Positions 5,571-6,227 of a stretch of 6,227 nt of DNA are shown here, in pieces. Source of the stretch: Nitrospira sp. (GTDB lineage Bacteria > Nitrospirota > Nitrospiria > Nitrospirales > Nitrospiraceae); assembly GCA_005116795.1 (NCBI GenBank), contig SWDL01000426.1, positions 1 to 6,227 on the forward strand, written 5' to 3'. The notes beneath the pieces were generated by a model. It ran no database searches. It saw nothing but the letters and a program-made list of their open reading frames with translations, and was not told the DNA's origin. The stretch's first letter is position 1. Every line of letters starts with the position of its first letter. The position numbers and the translations under genes are program-made.

Positions 5571-5696
5571 ACCGCCTTCGCCTGGTGACGGAAGGACGGG
5601 TCGATCAGGACGGGGCGCACAGGATGGTTCATGGTGGACTCCGCCGTTCAAGACTTCATTGACCGCGTCAAGATGGAGGCAAAGAAGAAGACATGA
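5567..5696 (+). pseudogene. small hut-operon ORF, apparent 1-nt frameshift
   Basis: A start codon at 5567 overlaps the hutH stop (ATGA) and has AAGGAGG 5 nt upstream. As written it reads 31 codons (MNRLRLVTEGRVDQDG, then unrelated residues) and stops at TGA 5660. Skipping one G in the GGGG run at 5612-5615 joins it to a second frame that reads RTGWFMVDSAVQDFIDRVKM and EAKKKT, ending at TGA 5694-5696, which overlaps the hutU start as ATGA. The joined product would be 42 aa: a short strand-like N-terminal part, an amphipathic helix around DSAVQDFIDRVKM, and a Lys-rich tail. The exact operon-style overlap at both ends argues that this was or is a real gene broken by one inserted base, a sequencing error, or a +1 frameshift site. 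I do not recognise the family and assign no function. Confidence 0.5.
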
Positions 5697-6227
5697 CCCA
5701 GCCCATTCGCGCGCCCCACGGCTCCGGCCTCTCATGCAAGGGATGGCCGCAAGAAGCCGCCCTGCGCATGCTGATGAACAATTTGGATCCCGAGGTCGCG
5801 GAGCGGCCCGAGGACCTGGTCGTCTACGGCGGCGCGGGCAAAGCCGCCCGTTCATGGCCGGCCTATGAGGCCATTGTGCGTGAGCTGCGGGCACTCGAAG
5901 GTGATCAGACCTTGCTCGTGCAGTCGGGGAAGCCCGTCGGCGTGGTGCAGACCCATCCGATGGCGCCGCGCGTCCTGTTGGCGAACTCAAACCTGGTCGG
6001 CCACTGGGCCACGTGGGATGAGTTTCGTCGGCTGGAAGCCCTGGGCCTCATCATGTACGGGCAAATGACCGCCGGCTCCTGGATGTACATCGGCACACAG
6101 GGCATCGTGCAGGGGACCTTCGAGACGTTTGCCGCAGCGGGGGCTAAGCATTTCGGCGGCGATCTGACGGGACGCGTCATCCTCACCGGCGGGATGGGCG
6201 GCATGGGTGGAGCGCTACCGCTGGCCG
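5693..6227 (+). CDS. hutU: urocanate hydratase, N-terminal part
   Basis: Urocanase adds water to urocanate to give 4-imidazolone-5-propanoate, using tightly bound NAD+ as an electrophile; it is the second step of histidine catabolism. The frame starts at ATG 5693 and remains open for 178 codons to the right edge; the full protein is about 550 aa. Recognisable family segments are LSCKGWPQEAALRMLMNNLD (13-32), VVYGGAGKAARSW (43-55), LLVQSGKPVGV (74-84), LLANSNLVGHWATW (95-108), LIMYGQMTAGSWMYIGTQGI (119-138) and HFGGDLTGR (153-161). The glycine-rich GGMGGMGGALPLA (166-178) begins the NAD-binding region; relatives usually read GGMGGAQPLA, so Gln is Leu here. The start overlaps the small upstream ORF stop (ATGA). 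A GGAGG (5675-5679) lies 13 nt upstream, rather far, so coupling to the upstream frame may matter. Confidence 0.93.
   Translation, partial: MTQPIRAPHGSGLSCKGWPQEAALRMLMNNLDPEVAERPEDLVVYGGAGKAARSWPAYEAIVRELRALEGDQTLLVQSGKPVGVVQTHPMAPRVLLANSNLVGHWATWDEFRRLEALGLIMYGQMTAGSWMYIGTQGIVQGTFETFAAAGAKHFGGDLTGRVILTGGMGGMGGALPLA

Noticed and set aside
1..6227. CRISPR array, tRNA or rRNA gene, IS element
   Set aside because: No regularly spaced repeats, no cloverleaf-like or rRNA-like sequence, and no transposase frame or terminal inverted repeats were seen.

Overview
This GC-rich bacterial chromosome window contains a decayed toxin-antitoxin pair, a polA operon on the minus strand, and the start of a histidine-utilisation (hut) operon on the plus strand. 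Protein style, gene content and low-complexity GTGAAAG-type intergenic repeats fit Nitrospirota (Nitrospira-like). That placement is a moderate-confidence impression from recalled sequences, not a search result.

Layout. Positions 1-145 are intergenic, with a partial candidate dispersed repeat at the very edge and a short imperfect tandem repeat. Positions 146-684 (minus) hold a DUF4258-type toxin gene followed by a YgiT/MqsA-type zinc-finger antitoxin gene. Both look damaged: the toxin has an in-frame TAG at codon 69 with the rest of the frame intact behind it, and the antitoxin has Tyr where the fourth zinc Cys should be. Positions 850-3458 (minus) are polA (DNA polymerase I), split into two frames by what looks like a net 28-bp loss in the degenerate 3'-5' exonuclease domain. 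Positions 3490-3903 (minus) encode a small PGPGW-type membrane protein, 31 bp upstream of polA and probably co-transcribed with it.

A 128-bp divergent spacer (3904-4031) separates the polA operon from hutH. It carries a perfect TATAAT -10 box, placed so that hutH would be read from an almost leaderless mRNA starting at GTG 4032. hutH (4032-5570, plus) encodes a 512-aa histidine ammonia-lyase with every catalytic landmark, except that the MIO-forming tripeptide is Ala-Cys-Gly instead of Ala-Ser-Gly. hutU (urocanate hydratase) begins at 5693 and runs off the right edge. Between them lies a small gene that appears in no single open frame. It has a strong AAGGAGG site and overlaps hutH by ATGA; removing one G from a GGGG run gives a clean 42-codon frame that overlaps the hutU start by ATGA.

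How the genes work together: HutH converts L-histidine to urocanate and ammonia, and HutU hydrates urocanate to imidazolone propionate, so they form the first two steps of histidine catabolism. PolA serves repair and Okazaki-fragment processing, and the PGPGW protein has no known link to it. Four separate lesions lie within 6.2 kb. Either this is a decaying or sequencing-error-affected contig, or several are real; raw-read checks would decide. I see no new multi-gene system here. The best leads are the Cys-type MIO motif, the hidden small hut ORF, the leaderless hutH start and the polA lesion.
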